A stretch of 64,000 nt of DNA from Histoplasma ohiense. Lineage: Eukaryota; Ascomycota; Eurotiomycetes; Onygenales; Ajellomycetaceae. The stretch is taken from NCBI GenBank assembly GCA_017607445.1, contig JAEVHH010000003.1, positions 2,294,001 through 2,358,000 of the forward strand, written 5' to 3'. Made by a program: the position numbers and the translations under genes. The notes below the pieces were generated by a model. The model did not search any database. It saw nothing but the letters and a program-made list of their open reading frames with translations, and was not told the origin of the DNA. This document shows, piece by piece, positions 1-11,865 of this stretch; the stretch's first letter is position 1; every line of letters starts with the position of its first letter.

Positions 1-1845
1 GACTTCTCTTCAGATAGTGTCTTCAATTCTTAAATGCTGCTATAATAGTCAAGAGTTCTTTATCATGAATATTATAATACATTTCCACATCAATCAACTT
101 TCTTGATCAGAAGACAACTGAATGTCAGTGTTCATCATTCTGCAATTGCAACAGAATAGCAGTGACTGCAAAAGTGAACACATCAGATTCAATCTGAATA
201 CATCAAGCTGAATCAAAATGAGTTAATAGAGAAGCATATATAAAGCATGATTTGAGCTCATTGAAAGCACTTTGAGCATCTTCTGTTCATATAAAAGTGG
301 CTTTTCTTTCTCTCTTCTTGCTCTCTTTTGTAAGTTTGAATAATGAGGCTGCAATAGAGGAGAAAGACTTAATAAATTGCTGATAGAAATTAGCAAAGTT
401 CAAGAAGAATTGAACCTCTTTAATTGATTTAGATGTAGATCATTCCACAATAGTGGAGACTCTGTCTGACTTCATCTCAATATCATTTGTATCTATAACA
501 AACCTCAGAAATGAGATTTTGTTCACTTTGAATTCACACTTAGAGAGTTTTACAAATAGATTTGCATACTCAAGATATTCTAGCATCTTAGTAATATGCA
601 CTTTATGTTTCTGCTTTGAATTGAAGAATATGAGAATGTTGTCCAAATAGACAACACAATATATATCCAACAAATCAGACAAGATATTGTTAATGTATAC
701 TTGAAATGTCACTGAAGTATTAGCTAGTTCAAATGATATAACTATATATTCAAAATATTCATATCTTGTTCTAAAGACTGTCTTTCAACAGTCTTTTGCT
801 ACTATAAGTATGCAGTGATAGACATCTTGAAGGTTCAGCTTAGTGAATATCTTGACTTTTGAAAGTCTGTCAAATAATTCACTTATTAGAGGTAGAGGGT
901 ATTGATTCTTGATAATGATTCAATTTAATCCTTGATAGTCTACACAAAGATGAAGTTCATCATCTTTTTTGAGAACAAAGAGAATCAGTGCATCAGTCAG
1001 ACTACTGAATGATTATATTCATTCTTTATCTAATACATTTTTTAAATATTCTTTTAGAGTGGCTAACTCAGTTTCAGAGAGATTGTATATTGATATAAAT
1101 GAAGATTGTGCATCAGACTTAAGATCTATATAGTGTTTCATTTCTTCTGATCTTTTTACACTTATAGCAGCTTCTTCTGAGAAGATATGTGTATATAGCA
1201 TGACATAATCAAGTAGACTGATCAGCAAGTTCAAATACATAGCTGAAAATATATATGAAGTATGTTTTGAGTCTTTTGAATGTTCTGTAGATAATACTAT
1301 AAGTATTTCTACTCTAGCTTCTGTGAGAACTTCAGCTAAGACATCTTATTCAGAAATAATTTGAGACTGTTGTTCATCTTCAGAGCTTCTAAAGAAGAAT
1401 TGTTCATCTGATCAATCTATAAGAGAATTTGTTTGTTTTAATCAATGAAATTCTAATACAAGATTGTAGTTCTTCATCTTCATTGCATGAAAGGAATGAA
1501 ATGTCTGCTTTGCATTACCCTTGTGATCAGTGATAGTAGTTGCAATGTTATACTCTTCAAAGAAGTGTATTATACATTCATCAATTGATTTGACTATTTT
1601 GATTTTGCAGTGAGCAGCTTCTAGATTGTGATTCTTTGCTCAAAATTCATCAACACAGTTCACTTCTGACTCAGAGTCTACTAATGCAAGCATCTTTTGC
1701 AGATTCTTAGATGTAGTGAGTTTCACTGTGATAGTGAAGCTTAAAATGTTTTTACATCAACTTTCTGCATTTATAGCTGTCATTGTGAGCTGAATGATAT
1801 ATCTTAAGTGTTTTTTGAGTTCTTTGAGTTCTTTGTGTCTTTTAT
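1..1845 (-). pseudogene. pol: A0 pol fragment (protease, reverse transcriptase, start of RNase H)
   Basis: Reading down the minus strand, an aspartic protease-like segment lies near 1640-1720 and the RT near 440-1000. The catalytic box reads YLDN near 640-665 instead of YLDD, so one catalytic aspartate is lost. Frames are broken mostly by TGA. Relative to gag it lies in the -1 frame, entered at the heptamer at 1810-1816. Known role of the family: copying element RNA into cDNA in a cytoplasmic particle. This copy cannot be functional. Confidence 0.85.
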
Positions 1846-3135
1846 ATCAGATTTTGAGTCAGACTTGGTGTTCTTGAATTCATCTTTGAGTTATTTAAAA
1901 CACAAATCAATGGTATGTTCTGATTGCTTGCAATAACAACAATATTTTGATCAGATGAAGTCATCAGACTTTGTAGTGTCATTTCATCTGCATTTGTTTT
2001 GTGATCTATTATCAGCATTATTTCTGTTGTTAAAGTTTTGAATGAGATTTTTGAAATTTGACTTCTCTTTAAGCTTCTTCTGTCTCTCTGACAGATTTGA
2101 TTCTGCCATTGTAAGTTCATATAGAGTGGCATCATAGCTTAACTCTTTCAATTTGATTGTATATTTGTTGAATTCTCAGTGAATGGAAGGTAGAACTTTC
2201 ATATAGAGATGTGATTTCTGATGATATTCACTATAAAAATGCTGCAGATGCTCTTCAATTGATTGTAAGTGTGAAGTAAATTGTTGAACTATCTGATCTT
2301 CTTGTTGCTCTGTTTTTCAGTACTGTCTATTGATATCTCAGAAACTTCTATCTGAATCAGTGACTTGAAATTACATTTAACTAACAAATTCTTTCCATAA
2401 TGGCAAAGTCTGCATATCATGTGTATGTTGATACCAATGTTGTTGCATTTCAACATTGAAATGAGTGATGGCTTCAATGATCTTTCAATGGTTGTGTTTG
2501 TTGTAGTAATCAAGATCACTGATATGAAAAGTGATAGCAGCTGTAACAAAGTTTTTGAATTCTTTCATACTTTAATCTTAAAACTTTTCCACATTTCTTC
2601 AAGAAAAGTGATCACTCATGTCAGAATCTTGAAGTTCTAATTGTCAAAGTGGTACTCAACTACATCTCTCACTGACAGTAGTCACAGCACTTTTTACTAA
2701 GATATTGAGTGTTTGTAGTATGAGTTCTGATGATCTGAGAATATTTATGATATTATTACAGTTATCATTCATGCTAGTTGCATCTCTACTGTGGTTTGAA
2801 TGTACTTCTAGTGTATTTTGAATGACTGAAATTGTTTCATTCAATTTTTGCAGTAAAGTGTTGTACTGATGTTGAAGTTCTTACAATTCTTTCTCAGTCT
2901 GTAATTTTTTGATTCTTCTGATCATAGCTATCTTCTCAGTCTCAATTGTGCTGAGATCTTCAGAAGAGATGTTCTTTTCTGAACTATACTCAGAGTTCAA
3001 TTTCATAGAGAAAGATAATGTTTGTTGCACATTTTCAGTGACAGAAGTGTGTGTTTCATGATTTTCTTCAATGATGTTTGTTGCTTTGAGTTCAGTGGTA
3101 GCATGAGTACAGTGGATGCTGTGGGTAGAGATCAT
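1804..3135 (-). pseudogene. gag: A0 gag
   Basis: Gag polyprotein remnant, ATG at 3135 to TAA at 1804-1806, 1332 nt. The length is identical to the gag of copy A2 (443 aa when intact). The N-terminal third is rich in Glu/Lys/Gln and resembles a coiled coil; a CCHC zinc knuckle lies near the C-terminus (about 1890-1935). The last sense codons form the A AAA AAC slippery heptamer followed by ACT TAA. Several TGA codons interrupt the frame. Gag packages the element RNA in virus-like particles. Confidence 0.8.
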
Positions 3136-3182
3136 GACTATTACTCAACAGATCATCTCTCAAAGATTAAGTGATTAGAAAC

Positions 3183-3446
3183 TGTAAGATGTAGTGACAG
3201 TGTGAAGAGTAACAGTAAAAGATAGTTTATAGTGTAGTGGAGATAATAGTAATATTTGTAGAGTGTAGTATAGTAGTGTAATGTAGCTAATCACTAAGGA
3301 AGAAAAGAAAGAGAAAGAAGATGTGCGAAATACATACATCAATATATATATACATATAGAAATAGCGGTAGCGAGTGTATAATGGAAAGAGGTAAGAATA
3401 AGCGAAGATAATATACAATAAGAAATTAATAAACGAGTGCATTACA
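3183..3446 (-). repeat. LTR-A (5' LTR of A0)
   Basis: 264 bp with TG...CA ends, the first G of the right-hand end (as read on +) changed so that it reads TGTAAG. It is one of eight LTR-A copies in the window (A0, two solo, A1 x2, A2 x2, plus a 25-nt scrap in A1 gag). It contains a TATATATA run and the AG[C/T]GATTAG segment that matches the primer-binding site. It keeps several CpG dinucleotides, unlike the element body. Confidence 0.92.
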
Positions 3447-5525
3447 ACAGTATTCAAAAAGCTGAAGTGTATATTCACAAGCACTTCAATGCTGCAATCA
3501 TTCAATTCAGATAAGCATACAATTCTTGAAACAGATATCTCAGATTATATAGTAGATGAAGTACTAATACAATATAATAATGAAGATGTTCTATATTCTT
3601 GCATCTTCATTTTAAAAAAGATGTCACTCACTGAATGTAACTATCAAATCTATGACAAAAAACTTCTAGCAATCATACAATGTCTTGAAGAATGAAAGTC
3701 TGAACTTATAAGTGTTGAAAGATTTGAGATTGTTACTGATTATAAAAATCTAGAGTACTTCACAATCACTTGTAAGCTCACTGAAAGACATATACATTGA
3801 TCATTGTTTCTTAGCTGTTTTTCATTCACAATTTGTTATCAATCTGAAATAGAGAATACTTTTGTGAATGCTCTGTTTTGCTGAAAACAAGATATATTAT
3901 CTGATGACTTTAATGATAGATGAAAATACTGAGAGTATTGATTAATCAACTCTGTGATCATATAAAGTTCTATACAACTAGATAAATCTCACATACATAT
4001 CAATCAGTTCTGAGCTCAAGAACTCTCATTTGAAGAATAATGAAAGCTAGTAATAGAAGCTGATGAATTCTGACAACAATCTGTCAAAGTTGTACAAAGC
4101 AGAGCATCTCAATTCCTCACAGATGTATACTCAAAAATGAATATCTTAGCATATTCAATTGATGATGACAACTACTTACACTTTTATGATAGATGATGAA
4201 TCTCTGATTTAGAATCTCTACAAACACAGATCATGCAAAAAATTCATGACTCACTGATGATTGAGCACTCAGAATGCAAAATCATGTACAACATCATTAT
4301 CTGAATATTCTACTGATCAGATATATTGAAAGATATACACTGATTCATACACAACTGTGATCACTGTGACTCAGTGATGATGTGATATAAACACTGAAAA
4401 GAGATGCTGAAGCTCTTATCTGTCTCTGACTGAACTTGATATGATATAGCTATTGATTCTACAGTTTTCTTGTCTGAAAATGAAGATTCTATAAACTTTC
4501 TAGTCATTGTCAACAGACTCAGCAACAATGTAATACTACAGCTCTGTGACAAGATGAACACTGAAGTAATTGCAGATGCTTTCATCAGAAGTCTGTTCTA
4601 TTATATACACAGTCTGTCTTCATTCATTGTATCAGATAGAGACAGTCAATTCATCATCACACTCTGAGCCCACATATGTCAATTACTAAGAATCAAACAA
4701 AGATTATCAACAGCATATCACTCAGAGACTAATGAAGCTACTGAGAAAATAATACAAATGATAAAGAACATTCTCTGTAAGTTCTGTAATTATACACAAG
4801 ACAACTGAAGCAATATACTATCACACACTGAGATTGCAATTAATGATTGAAATTTCATTACAACAGATATAAGCTCATTCTTTCTTCTATACAGATACAA
4901 TTTAGAGATTCTGAACTTCTCTAAGACTTCTCAAGAAACCACATACATCCACAGCTTCATACAGATAGCAGAGAACATTGTGAGCAAGTTGAAGAAAGTC
5001 TGTGAATAGACAGAAACTTCAATGATCAGTATTCAGTAAAATTACAAGAATCAAACAAACATCAGAAGAAGTTCTGCAATTCAATATTATATAGAAGATA
5101 AAGTCTGACTGAATCTCAAGAATATAAGAACAGATTATCTCTTGTGTATATTAAATTATCATCATATCAAGTATACAGTGAAGAAAGTGCTAGACATACA
5201 CAATTATTGACTCAACACTCTGTCTGATATTCACAATGTCTTTCATATGAATCTGCTTCAACCCACAGTTCAGAATTCATTCTTTTCACAGAGAATCTCT
5301 GATTGACAGTCATCTGTCATTGTAGAAAAAGACAATAAATTTGAGTGAGAAATTGAAGCAATTTTTGATGATAGAATCAATCACTGCTGCTGTGAATATT
5401 TTGTCAAATGAATAGAATACAATTGTCTGATCTGGAAATCTGCATCTGTTTTGAAGAACACTGCTGCTCTCAACATCTACAAGTCCTCACTCATTTCAGT
5501 AGAGAGAGATAATGTGATGAATTAG
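3447..5525 (+). pseudogene. pol: C1 pol: RNase H, integrase, chromodomain
   Basis: One frame from 3447 to a TAG at 5523-5525, 13 nt inside the LTR, interrupted almost only by TGA. RNase H lies at about 3500-3900 (LETDISDY start, DALFC-type end). The integrase core shows D (DIAIDSTVFL, about 4440), D (VSDRDSQF, about 4630) and E (NEATEKII, about 4735), so the DDE triad is still readable. A chromodomain lies at about 5335-5510 (YFVK-IEYN and later conserved residues), a feature of chromovirus-type Gypsy integrases that bind modified histones to target insertion. Confidence 0.85.
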
Positions 5526-6255
5526 TATTTATTAGTAATTAATTTATGCAATCAACTTCTCTTCTGCACTCACTTATTTCTGATCATTGTGATCTTGTGT
5601 AACTCTTGATGTTCTTTCACTCTGTGCTTCACATTTATATAGTCTCTAACAATTCTTCTGTGTGATTCTTAATATTCTGTAATGCACTTGTTTATTATTT
5701 CCTTATTGTATATTATCTTTGCTTATTCTTACCTCTTTCCATTATACTCTCGCTACCGCTATTTCTATATGTATATATATATATCGATGTATGTATTTCG
5801 CATATCTTCTTTTTCTTTCTTTTCTTCCTTAGCAATTAGCTATGCTACATTACACTACTACACTCTACAATATATTACTATTATCTCTGCTACGCTATAA
5901 ACTATCTTCTACTGTTACTGTTCACACTGTCACTACATCTCACATATTCTTTCACTCTGTGCTCTGTGCTTATATAGTCTCTAATGATTTTTTCATATAG
6001 CTCTCAATGATTTTCTCACTTCATACTCTGCATTTGTGTAGTTTCTAATGATTCTTCTGTGTAACTTTTAATGTTCTTTCATTTTATACTTCACTGTGAA
6101 GCAGCTTTTGATATTCTTCTGTTCTGAATTTCTCTTTATAAGAACTCTCTTCATACAATCTTTTCTTCTGATTTCTTTTCTCTTTCTTTTCTTAATCAAT
6201 TCATAATCTGTAATTAGAATAGTATCAAATCGTTAATCAAAGTACGCTCGTTACA
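5513..6255 (+). repeat. LTR-C (3' LTR of C1), split by a solo LTR-A
   Basis: TGTGATG...CGTTACA. Without the inserted LTR-A and its 5-bp duplicate it is 471 bp, close to the 470 bp of the C4 LTR. The C2 and C3 LTRs are both 534 bp. The difference is about one unit of a ~63-bp tandem repeat (short AT-rich phrases resembling TATAGTCTCTAA) inside the LTR. Confidence 0.88.
5678..5944 (+). repeat. Solo LTR-A in the C1 LTR
   Basis: 267 bp, TGTAATG...CTCACA, flanked by the 5-bp direct repeat TATTC (5673-5677 and 5945-5949). No internal element sequence is present, so this is a solo LTR left by recombination between two LTRs. Apparent 60-96 aa hydrophobic ORFs in LTR-A copies are translations of the LTR and not genes. 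Confidence 0.95.
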
Positions 6256-7529
6256 GTGATAAAACTTCAGATGATGAATGAGAAGCATTTACTGATTTCA
6301 TAAATAACTTCTTCAATAATTACATATGAAAGAGAGACTGAAATCTGACAGTATTCAAAAATCAAAATTCAGAGATTGAAGATACTACTATCTGCAGTCA
6401 ATAGATTCACATTTGTTATTTTATACTATTTAGAGAAATGTGAGACAGATCTCACAGAGAATGTAGATAAAAAGAATACTACTCAGATATTCAAAAAATA
6501 ATGAAAAAATCAATTCTCAATAAATCTATATATTTTCTCAGATGAATCAGAATAGATTCTTGACAACAGCAGATGAGTGAGTTATAGTTTTATAGTCTAT
6601 TAAAGAAACAAACAGCTGATCAGCTTCTAAGCTGTACTGAGCTTTATATTATATATCTTTGATACTAAGACAGTTGATGTCTGCTGAGTATTAGAGTGTG
6701 TGATGAAGCATCTATTCTGTGTTATAGATAACAGCATCAATTTTTAAATCTGACTCTGTCTTGACAATATCTCAGTCATCTGAAGTACACAGAGCAGTGC
6801 AGTGATCTTCTCAAATTGAATCTAAAATCACTGTTATAAGCTTCTCAGACAGTATAATATTGATCTGAAATAAGTCTCTGAGTATATGAGAATAGAGAGT
6901 AATGAGAAAGTAGATTGTCTGACTAAGTAGATAATCTTATCTACTACAGTCTCAGTCTATAAACTTGAAATCATATTCACAGTCAGTGGAGTTCACACAG
7001 TGATCAAACAGCTCAGTCATGAGACAGAATAAAAGTGATAGAATGAAATCTGTGAAAAACTCTCTGACTGATATCAGAACTGAAGTGTCAGCAGACTGAT
7101 TGTGAAATATCAAGTAAAGATTTTTTCAGAGTTCACTATATCACAGTATACTTTTCATTATTGACTTATACTTCACATCTTCTATAAAAACTTTTTTCAA
7201 TATTATAGATGTTTTCAACATGCAGATATGAGACTCATCTATATCTGTAAATACAATAAAAGCTCAGAATATTTGATACTCTGTCAATATTTACAGAGAC
7301 ATTTTCTTCACTGACTCAAGAGATCAGCAGCACAGTCATACAATCAGATGATAGCTGTTATCTATCTAAAATCACTGATCTCTATAGACTTTGTAGAACT
7401 GCTTGATCACATGCAGTTCTATATATAATACTGCATAAGATAATGCAGCTGACTGTGTACACATTATCTGACAACCTTCACAGCAGTTCCAAGTCTATAC
7501 AGATGGTACAGATAGCACAACTTTCAGTA
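6256..7529 (+). pseudogene. Repeat D copy D1: unrecognised decayed coding sequence
   Basis: I do not recognise this family. Reading through TGA codons, a protein-like sequence starts at about 6262 (SDDE-EAFTDFINNFF). A second stretch at about 7210-7529 (LRIFDTLSIF, SLTQEISSTV, LYRLCRTA) is matched residue for residue by D2 at the right edge of the window, on the minus strand. Conservation of the frame between the copies suggests a real gene, perhaps of another transposon. The frame changes between the two stretches, so indels are present. It directly follows the C1 LTR. Confidence 0.5.
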
Positions 7530-7786
7530 CAGATGCCGCTGCGAAAAGTTTTGTCTCATGCTAAGAATTTACCTTGAAATATCCTTACTAGTGTATTGTA
7601 TCTCCAGGCCACACCACCTGGAATTTAGAGACTGAGCTAGTGGGTAGGCTAGGGATGTTGGCCTCTATAAGCCCCCTGGGACTCCCTCTCCTTTTCATTA
7701 AGAGATGCAACACAACACTTAATGCCGGTATCAGCATTTCAGTTTAAAGTATTAGCGCAAGTCAAAACTTTTCGCAGGAGCATCTG
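7530..7786. mobile_element. Tc1/mariner-type MITE, TA target site
   Basis: 257-bp insertion with 24-bp terminal inverted repeats that match at 22 of 24 positions. They begin CAGATGC and continue with CTGCGAAAAGTTTTG. It is flanked by TA on each side (7528-7529, 7787-7788). The D2 copy at the right edge lacks the insertion (empty site at about 63665), which confirms the boundaries. It has no coding capacity and several intact CpG sites, so it is younger than, or escaped, the decay of its surroundings. Confidence 0.9.
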
Positions 7787-7788
7787 TA

Positions 7789-9165
7789 CAACTGATTCAA
7801 TCAGTACAATAGATTCAATCAATGCAATTGCATCAACGAGCAAAACCCAGAACGAGCTCATTTCTTCGAATTAGACAACGCGAGTACCCTCAGTTGATTC
7901 CTGCTGCCTCCTTCAGTAACTGCTGCAAATTTGGAAAGATTTGATGAAGTTTTGAGAGAGATATTTGATGAATAGTGTTTTGGCATCTGCTTGGGCGGAG
8001 TTTCAACATTTCATCAAATTGCTCCATCAATACTGAGTCAAATCAACTCAGATTTTGATCACAGATAGATCTATCTTATTTTGATAATCTATTAAAATCT
8101 TGTTCAATTTGACCTGCAGTTGCTTGAGTTATTCTTGATTCTTTGTTTGTGAAAACTCTGATCGATTTTTATGTTCCAACACATTCGTGCCAAGTCCCCC
8201 CTGAGTACCTCCCAGCCACACATGCCTGCCAAGTAACAAAAAGATACCTCGGCACAATTGACTAGTGCATACCCCATCAATTTGAATCCATTGTCCCTCG
8301 AATCCCTCATCGAATCCCTTTGAATAACCCCTCCATTGATAAGAACATAAGATAAAAGTGGAAATTTCAGTGTTTGAAAGATAGCTTGATCTCTGCAAGT
8401 AGTTTATATATATATTTATATATATATAATCTATTATAAAGGAAAAAAGTGCAGGTTTAGCCTGTTGATTCTTCATTTGCATACCCATTTCTTTGAAAAC
8501 TCAATATTTAACTTATTGGAAGCTATTCAGTAGAATAAAGTGTTTCAATTTGAATGAAAGAGAATTCATTTAGTATTGAAAGCTTTTGATATTTCAGAAA
8601 TATAATCTTAAACTGAGGAGGGGCCTAGTTTAAGCAGAGACTTTGACAAGCTTTTTATTAAAGAAAAAGACAAAGTTTGAAAGAGATAGAGTATTTTCTC
8701 TGTTTTAACTCTGAGTTAATAAAACAGAGATTTCTTGCCCAAAAATCCATATTTCTTTTATCTTAGTCAAAGTCTGAAGAGCTTTCATTAATACTGATCA
8801 ATCTGCTATTATATATCTTTTCTTTTTCAATTGAGCTGCACACTTGTTGTGTGGGGGGATTGCTGAAGTAAAGAATATAATCAGCTAGTTTTAACAGCTT
8901 CTCTTCAAAAAGCTGAGTATTTTTTGTTAGTTTTTCTTTTAAAAACTGACATTTCAATTTTGACTTATTCAAATTGAAATCATTAGTTTCCCCCCTCTTT
9001 AATCTTTGTAACCCTCAGTCTGTGAAGATTTAACTGGTTTATCTCTAAAAATCAGTATTAGTTTATTAAGTTCTCTTAAATAACTTAATCTAGTTACTAT
9101 CACTAGTAGGAAAAATAGTTTGAAACACAATCAAATACTTTAAATCTATCAGTATATCTATCATA
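7789..9165. other. End of D1 and unassigned sequence before the LINE
   Basis: About 7789-7840 continues D1 with a few 9-nt units that match the D2 minisatellite. About 7840-8340 has visibly more CpG and GC than its surroundings and three GAATCCCT-like repeats near 8293-8321; I recognise no gene there. A 119-codon minus-strand ORF at 8129-8488 has no family signature. About 8500-9165 is AT-rich, with a short inverted repeat (CTTAAACT/AGTTTAAG, about 8610-8637), and probably includes the LINE 5' untranslated region. The exact LINE start is not visible. Confidence 0.4.
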
Positions 9166-10199
9166 ATGATAGAGAAGAATGTCTTTTCTGAGGAAATTTC
9201 TGAAATTGAATTTCTTAAAAAAAGAAAAAAGAAATATCAAGATCAGATGCAAGAGATTCAAAATCTTGAAAAGACTGCTAAATGCTTGAAGAATCAATGT
9301 ATGGAGAAAAAAGACACTGAAGTACTTCATATATTGCTTATTCAAGCAAGACAACTGAATGAGATTCTCAAGTACAAAATGAAAATCTCATCAAAACTTG
9401 AAAAAGTATTTGAGATGAAGTCTATATCTCAAGTTCAGATTCAAAAAGTAGAGCAAAAATCTTATGCTCAAGCAGCAGCAAATATTGCAACAGAAAACAT
9501 ATCTTCTTTGAAAAAGAAATATATTCAAGTCTCAAAAACTGCTTCTTCTCTGAGTTCTCAGATCACAGAGAAATCAAGAAAGAAATTGAAAGAGAAAAAG
9601 TTTCTTCAATCAAAAACTCAAAGATTGATTGTTAAAGTCTTTAACAAAGAGATTTTTGAGAAGAAGATACTGTCAAATACAGGTCTTATTTTTCAACTGA
9701 GAAATGAAATGAATCATACACTGAATTCTATCTCTGAATCCAAGCTACAAAAGTCAGTGATAGCTTCAGTTGAAAGCTCTTTTCTTGAAAACTCAATTAT
9801 TCTCATCACTATGCCTGATTTCAATTCCAATTTTCTTATTTAAAATCAGCAGATCTGGGCATTCATAATTGAATCTCTTTTAAAAACTGAAATCTCAGTT
9901 GTAGGCTGGCCAGTGGGACCATGAATTTCATGTTTGGTTTGGTTTGATTTGATCCCAGTCCATTTCTTGGTGTGATTTTCAGTGGGACCAGAATCAGAAT
10001 AGGAGTGTAAAGTGATTAGAATTATTAGAACATGAGTGAAATGAGACTAATAAATCTTGATATTTCATGTAAAGTGACTGACTATCAAAAATAAGAATAT
10101 GATCTGGGACTGACTATGATTTTGACTGAGGTTTGATCCTGTTCTGATGATTATATAATACATATCTTAGATATCAATCTGATGATATGATTGGTGGAG

Positions 10200-10740
10200 A
10201 TATCACCCCTATCTAGTGCTGTCAACCAATTTGCCCCTGCCAATCTATCTACTGCTGCTAATCTATCGCCGCTGCTAAGCTATCCCTCGCTGCTAAGCTA
10301 TCGCCGCTGCCAACCTATCTATTGCTGCAAGCTATCCCTCGCTGCTAAGCTATCGCTGCCAACCTATCTATTGCTGCAAGCTATCCCTCGCTGCTAAGCT
10401 ATCGCTGCCAACCTCTCTATTGCTGCAAGCTATCCCTCGCTGCTAAGCTATCGCTGCCAACCTCTCTATTGCTGCAAGCTATCCCTCGCTGCTAAGCTAT
10501 CCCTCACTGCTAAGCTATCTCTCGCTGCTAAGCTATCCCTCACTGCTAAGCTATCCCTCGCTGCTAAGCTATCCCTCACTACTAAGCTATCTATCACTGC
10601 TAATCTATCGCTGCCAATCTATCTATCACTGCCAATCTATCTATCGCTGCTAATCTATCGCTGCTAATCTATCGCTGCTAATCTATCGCTGCTAATCTAT
10701 CGCTGCCAACCTATCTACCGCGGCGAATCTATCTATCACT
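10200..10740. repeat. Minisatellite inside the hAT-like element
   Basis: Tandem array built on an 18-bp phrase (CTATCCCTCGCTGCTAAG) mixed with variants such as CTATCGCTGCCAACC. A longer higher-order unit of about 49 bp recurs several times near 10310-10500. It keeps many CGC triplets while the surrounding LINE has almost none, so its CpG sites were not destroyed. A 68-codon ORF across it is a by-product of the repeat. Confidence 0.9.
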
Positions 10741-10851
10741 ATCATTACTAGTTCAAAATAGAACTAGAGCATAAATACACTAAACTTCTTTTGATAGATA
10801 ATGATTTTTGGTAACGCTCATAGCATTATATCATCTATATAGGGTAAATCA

Positions 10852-10898
10852 TGGTCCCATTTGGTCCCATTTTAACAAAATGGGACCAAATGGGACCA
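10852..10898. repeat. Perfect 22-bp inverted repeat with 3-bp loop
   Basis: Arms 10852-10873 and 10877-10898 are exact reverse complements, separated by AAC. Each arm holds two copies of the TGGTCCCA motif, which also occurs near both ends of the hAT-like element. It would form a strong hairpin or a paired binding site for a transposase. Confidence 0.95.
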
Positions 10899-11865
10899 GA
10901 ATCAGTAATTTATAAGAAGAACATGACCTGGGACTAGATTTATAATATAAACAGTGTAAAGTGACTAATTTAATAAACACTATATGGGACCAGGACTAAG
11001 AAATTTGATAATGGGACTGGAGAAATATTTAGTCCCAGTCCCATGCATGGTCACACGGCCAGTCTACTCAGTTGAAAAGGATGAGAAATGGGGAAAATTT
11101 GTGCTTCATGATATACCAACTGCAATCTTCAATCATGATGATGGGCTGATTCAGCTGCAATATGAAATTGAAGATTTTAATTCAATCAAGTTGAAAAAAC
11201 TTTCTATCTGATTGAACAGTTCAGAACAAAAAGAAAATAGACAAAATAGCTCAGTTCTAATCATAACTGAGACAGTTGAACAATCTAAAATCTCATTTGT
11301 GAGAATTGCTGGTATGAGAATGAGGACTTATGAGTTCAACGATATCAGAGAAAATCTAAAAACTCAAATTCAATGCTTAAACTGTCAAAAATATGATCAC
11401 TTTGCAAATCTATATAAAAGAAATGTAAAGTGTCAGATTTGTGCACAGTCTTATAGAACATCTGAGTATAATTGTCATCTTTGTTTGAAAAAGAGAACTC
11501 TGTGTGAGCATTCTAAATCTATTGCAAAGTGTGTCAATTGTAAAGAGCCTCACTTTGCAAATTCAAAAGAATGTGTATTTGCTCCCAAATCAGAAAAGTC
11601 ATCAGTACAGACAAATAACTCAGTCTCTATTAATGTGAATGATAGCAATAAACAAAAAAGAAGAAATTCTCAACTCTCTGAATCTGCTATCTCTGAATCT
11701 TCTGCAAAGCAAAAAATTAGATCACAGAAGTCATCAAGAACCTCTGTTTAAACAAAGATAAGAGATATACATATACAGAATATGATAGCAGTTGAAGTTG
11801 TAAATAATAGATTCAGTCTATTATCTGACTCTGAATAAAAAGAAACACATGTTAATATTTGTGTA

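Larger units (their letters stand above)
1..3446 (-). mobile_element. Gypsy-A copy A0, 5' part of a Ty3/Gypsy retrotransposon
   Basis: Minus-strand element running from its 5' LTR (3183-3446) through gag and protease to RT and the start of RNase H, where the window begins. Its 3' half lies to the left of the window. The base order matches A1 and A2 throughout. The bases right of the LTR (from 3447) belong to the pol gene of Gypsy-C copy C1, so A0 was inserted into C1. The expected right-hand target duplicate is ACAGT, but its partner is outside the window. Decayed by many TGA codons. Confidence 0.9.
3447..6255 (+). mobile_element. Gypsy-C copy C1, 3' part
   Basis: Plus-strand Ty3/Gypsy remnant: pol from the RT/RNase H junction to the chromodomain, a purine-rich tract just before 5513, then the 3' LTR (5513-6255). 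The left end is cut by A0. The same protein sequence, in the opposite orientation, is present in C2. The polypurine tract (AGAGAGAGATAA) directly abuts the LTR start TGTGATG, which fixes the orientation. Confidence 0.88.
9902..11066. mobile_element. hAT-like non-autonomous element in LINE ORF1
   Basis: 1165 bp, bounded by an 8-bp target duplication CTCAGTTG (9894-9901 and 11067-11074), the size typical of hAT transposons. Terminal inverted repeats: TAGGCTGGCC at the left and the complement of TAGACTGGCC at the right. Subterminal copies of GTGGGACC/TGGGACC on both strands resemble the short repeats that hAT transposases bind. It carries a minisatellite and a perfect hairpin but no transposase gene, so it would need an enzyme supplied in trans. 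Confidence 0.88.
9166..11751 (+). pseudogene. LINE ORF1, interrupted by a hAT-like element
   Basis: The N-terminal part (9166-9843, 225 codons open) is Lys/Glu/Gln-rich and looks like a coiled coil. A TAA at 9841-9843 and a TGA at about 11209 are the nonsense codons. After the 1165-bp insertion the same frame resumes and ends at 11751 with Cys/His knuckles: CLNCQKYDHF (about 11370), CQICAQSY and CVNCKEPHF with a later Cys (about 11530-11580). Some knuckle residues are lost. LINE ORF1 proteins bind the element RNA. Removing the insertion plus one 8-bp duplicate (1173 nt) restores the frame exactly. Confidence 0.82.

Noticed and set aside
8129..8488. 119-codon minus-strand ORF with few stops.
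   Set aside because: No domain, no second copy, and the overlapping 68-codon ORF in another frame is equally open. Kept only as a note in the unassigned region.
10200..10740. CRISPR-like array.
   Set aside because: Units are contiguous without unique spacers and lie inside a transposon; this is a minisatellite.
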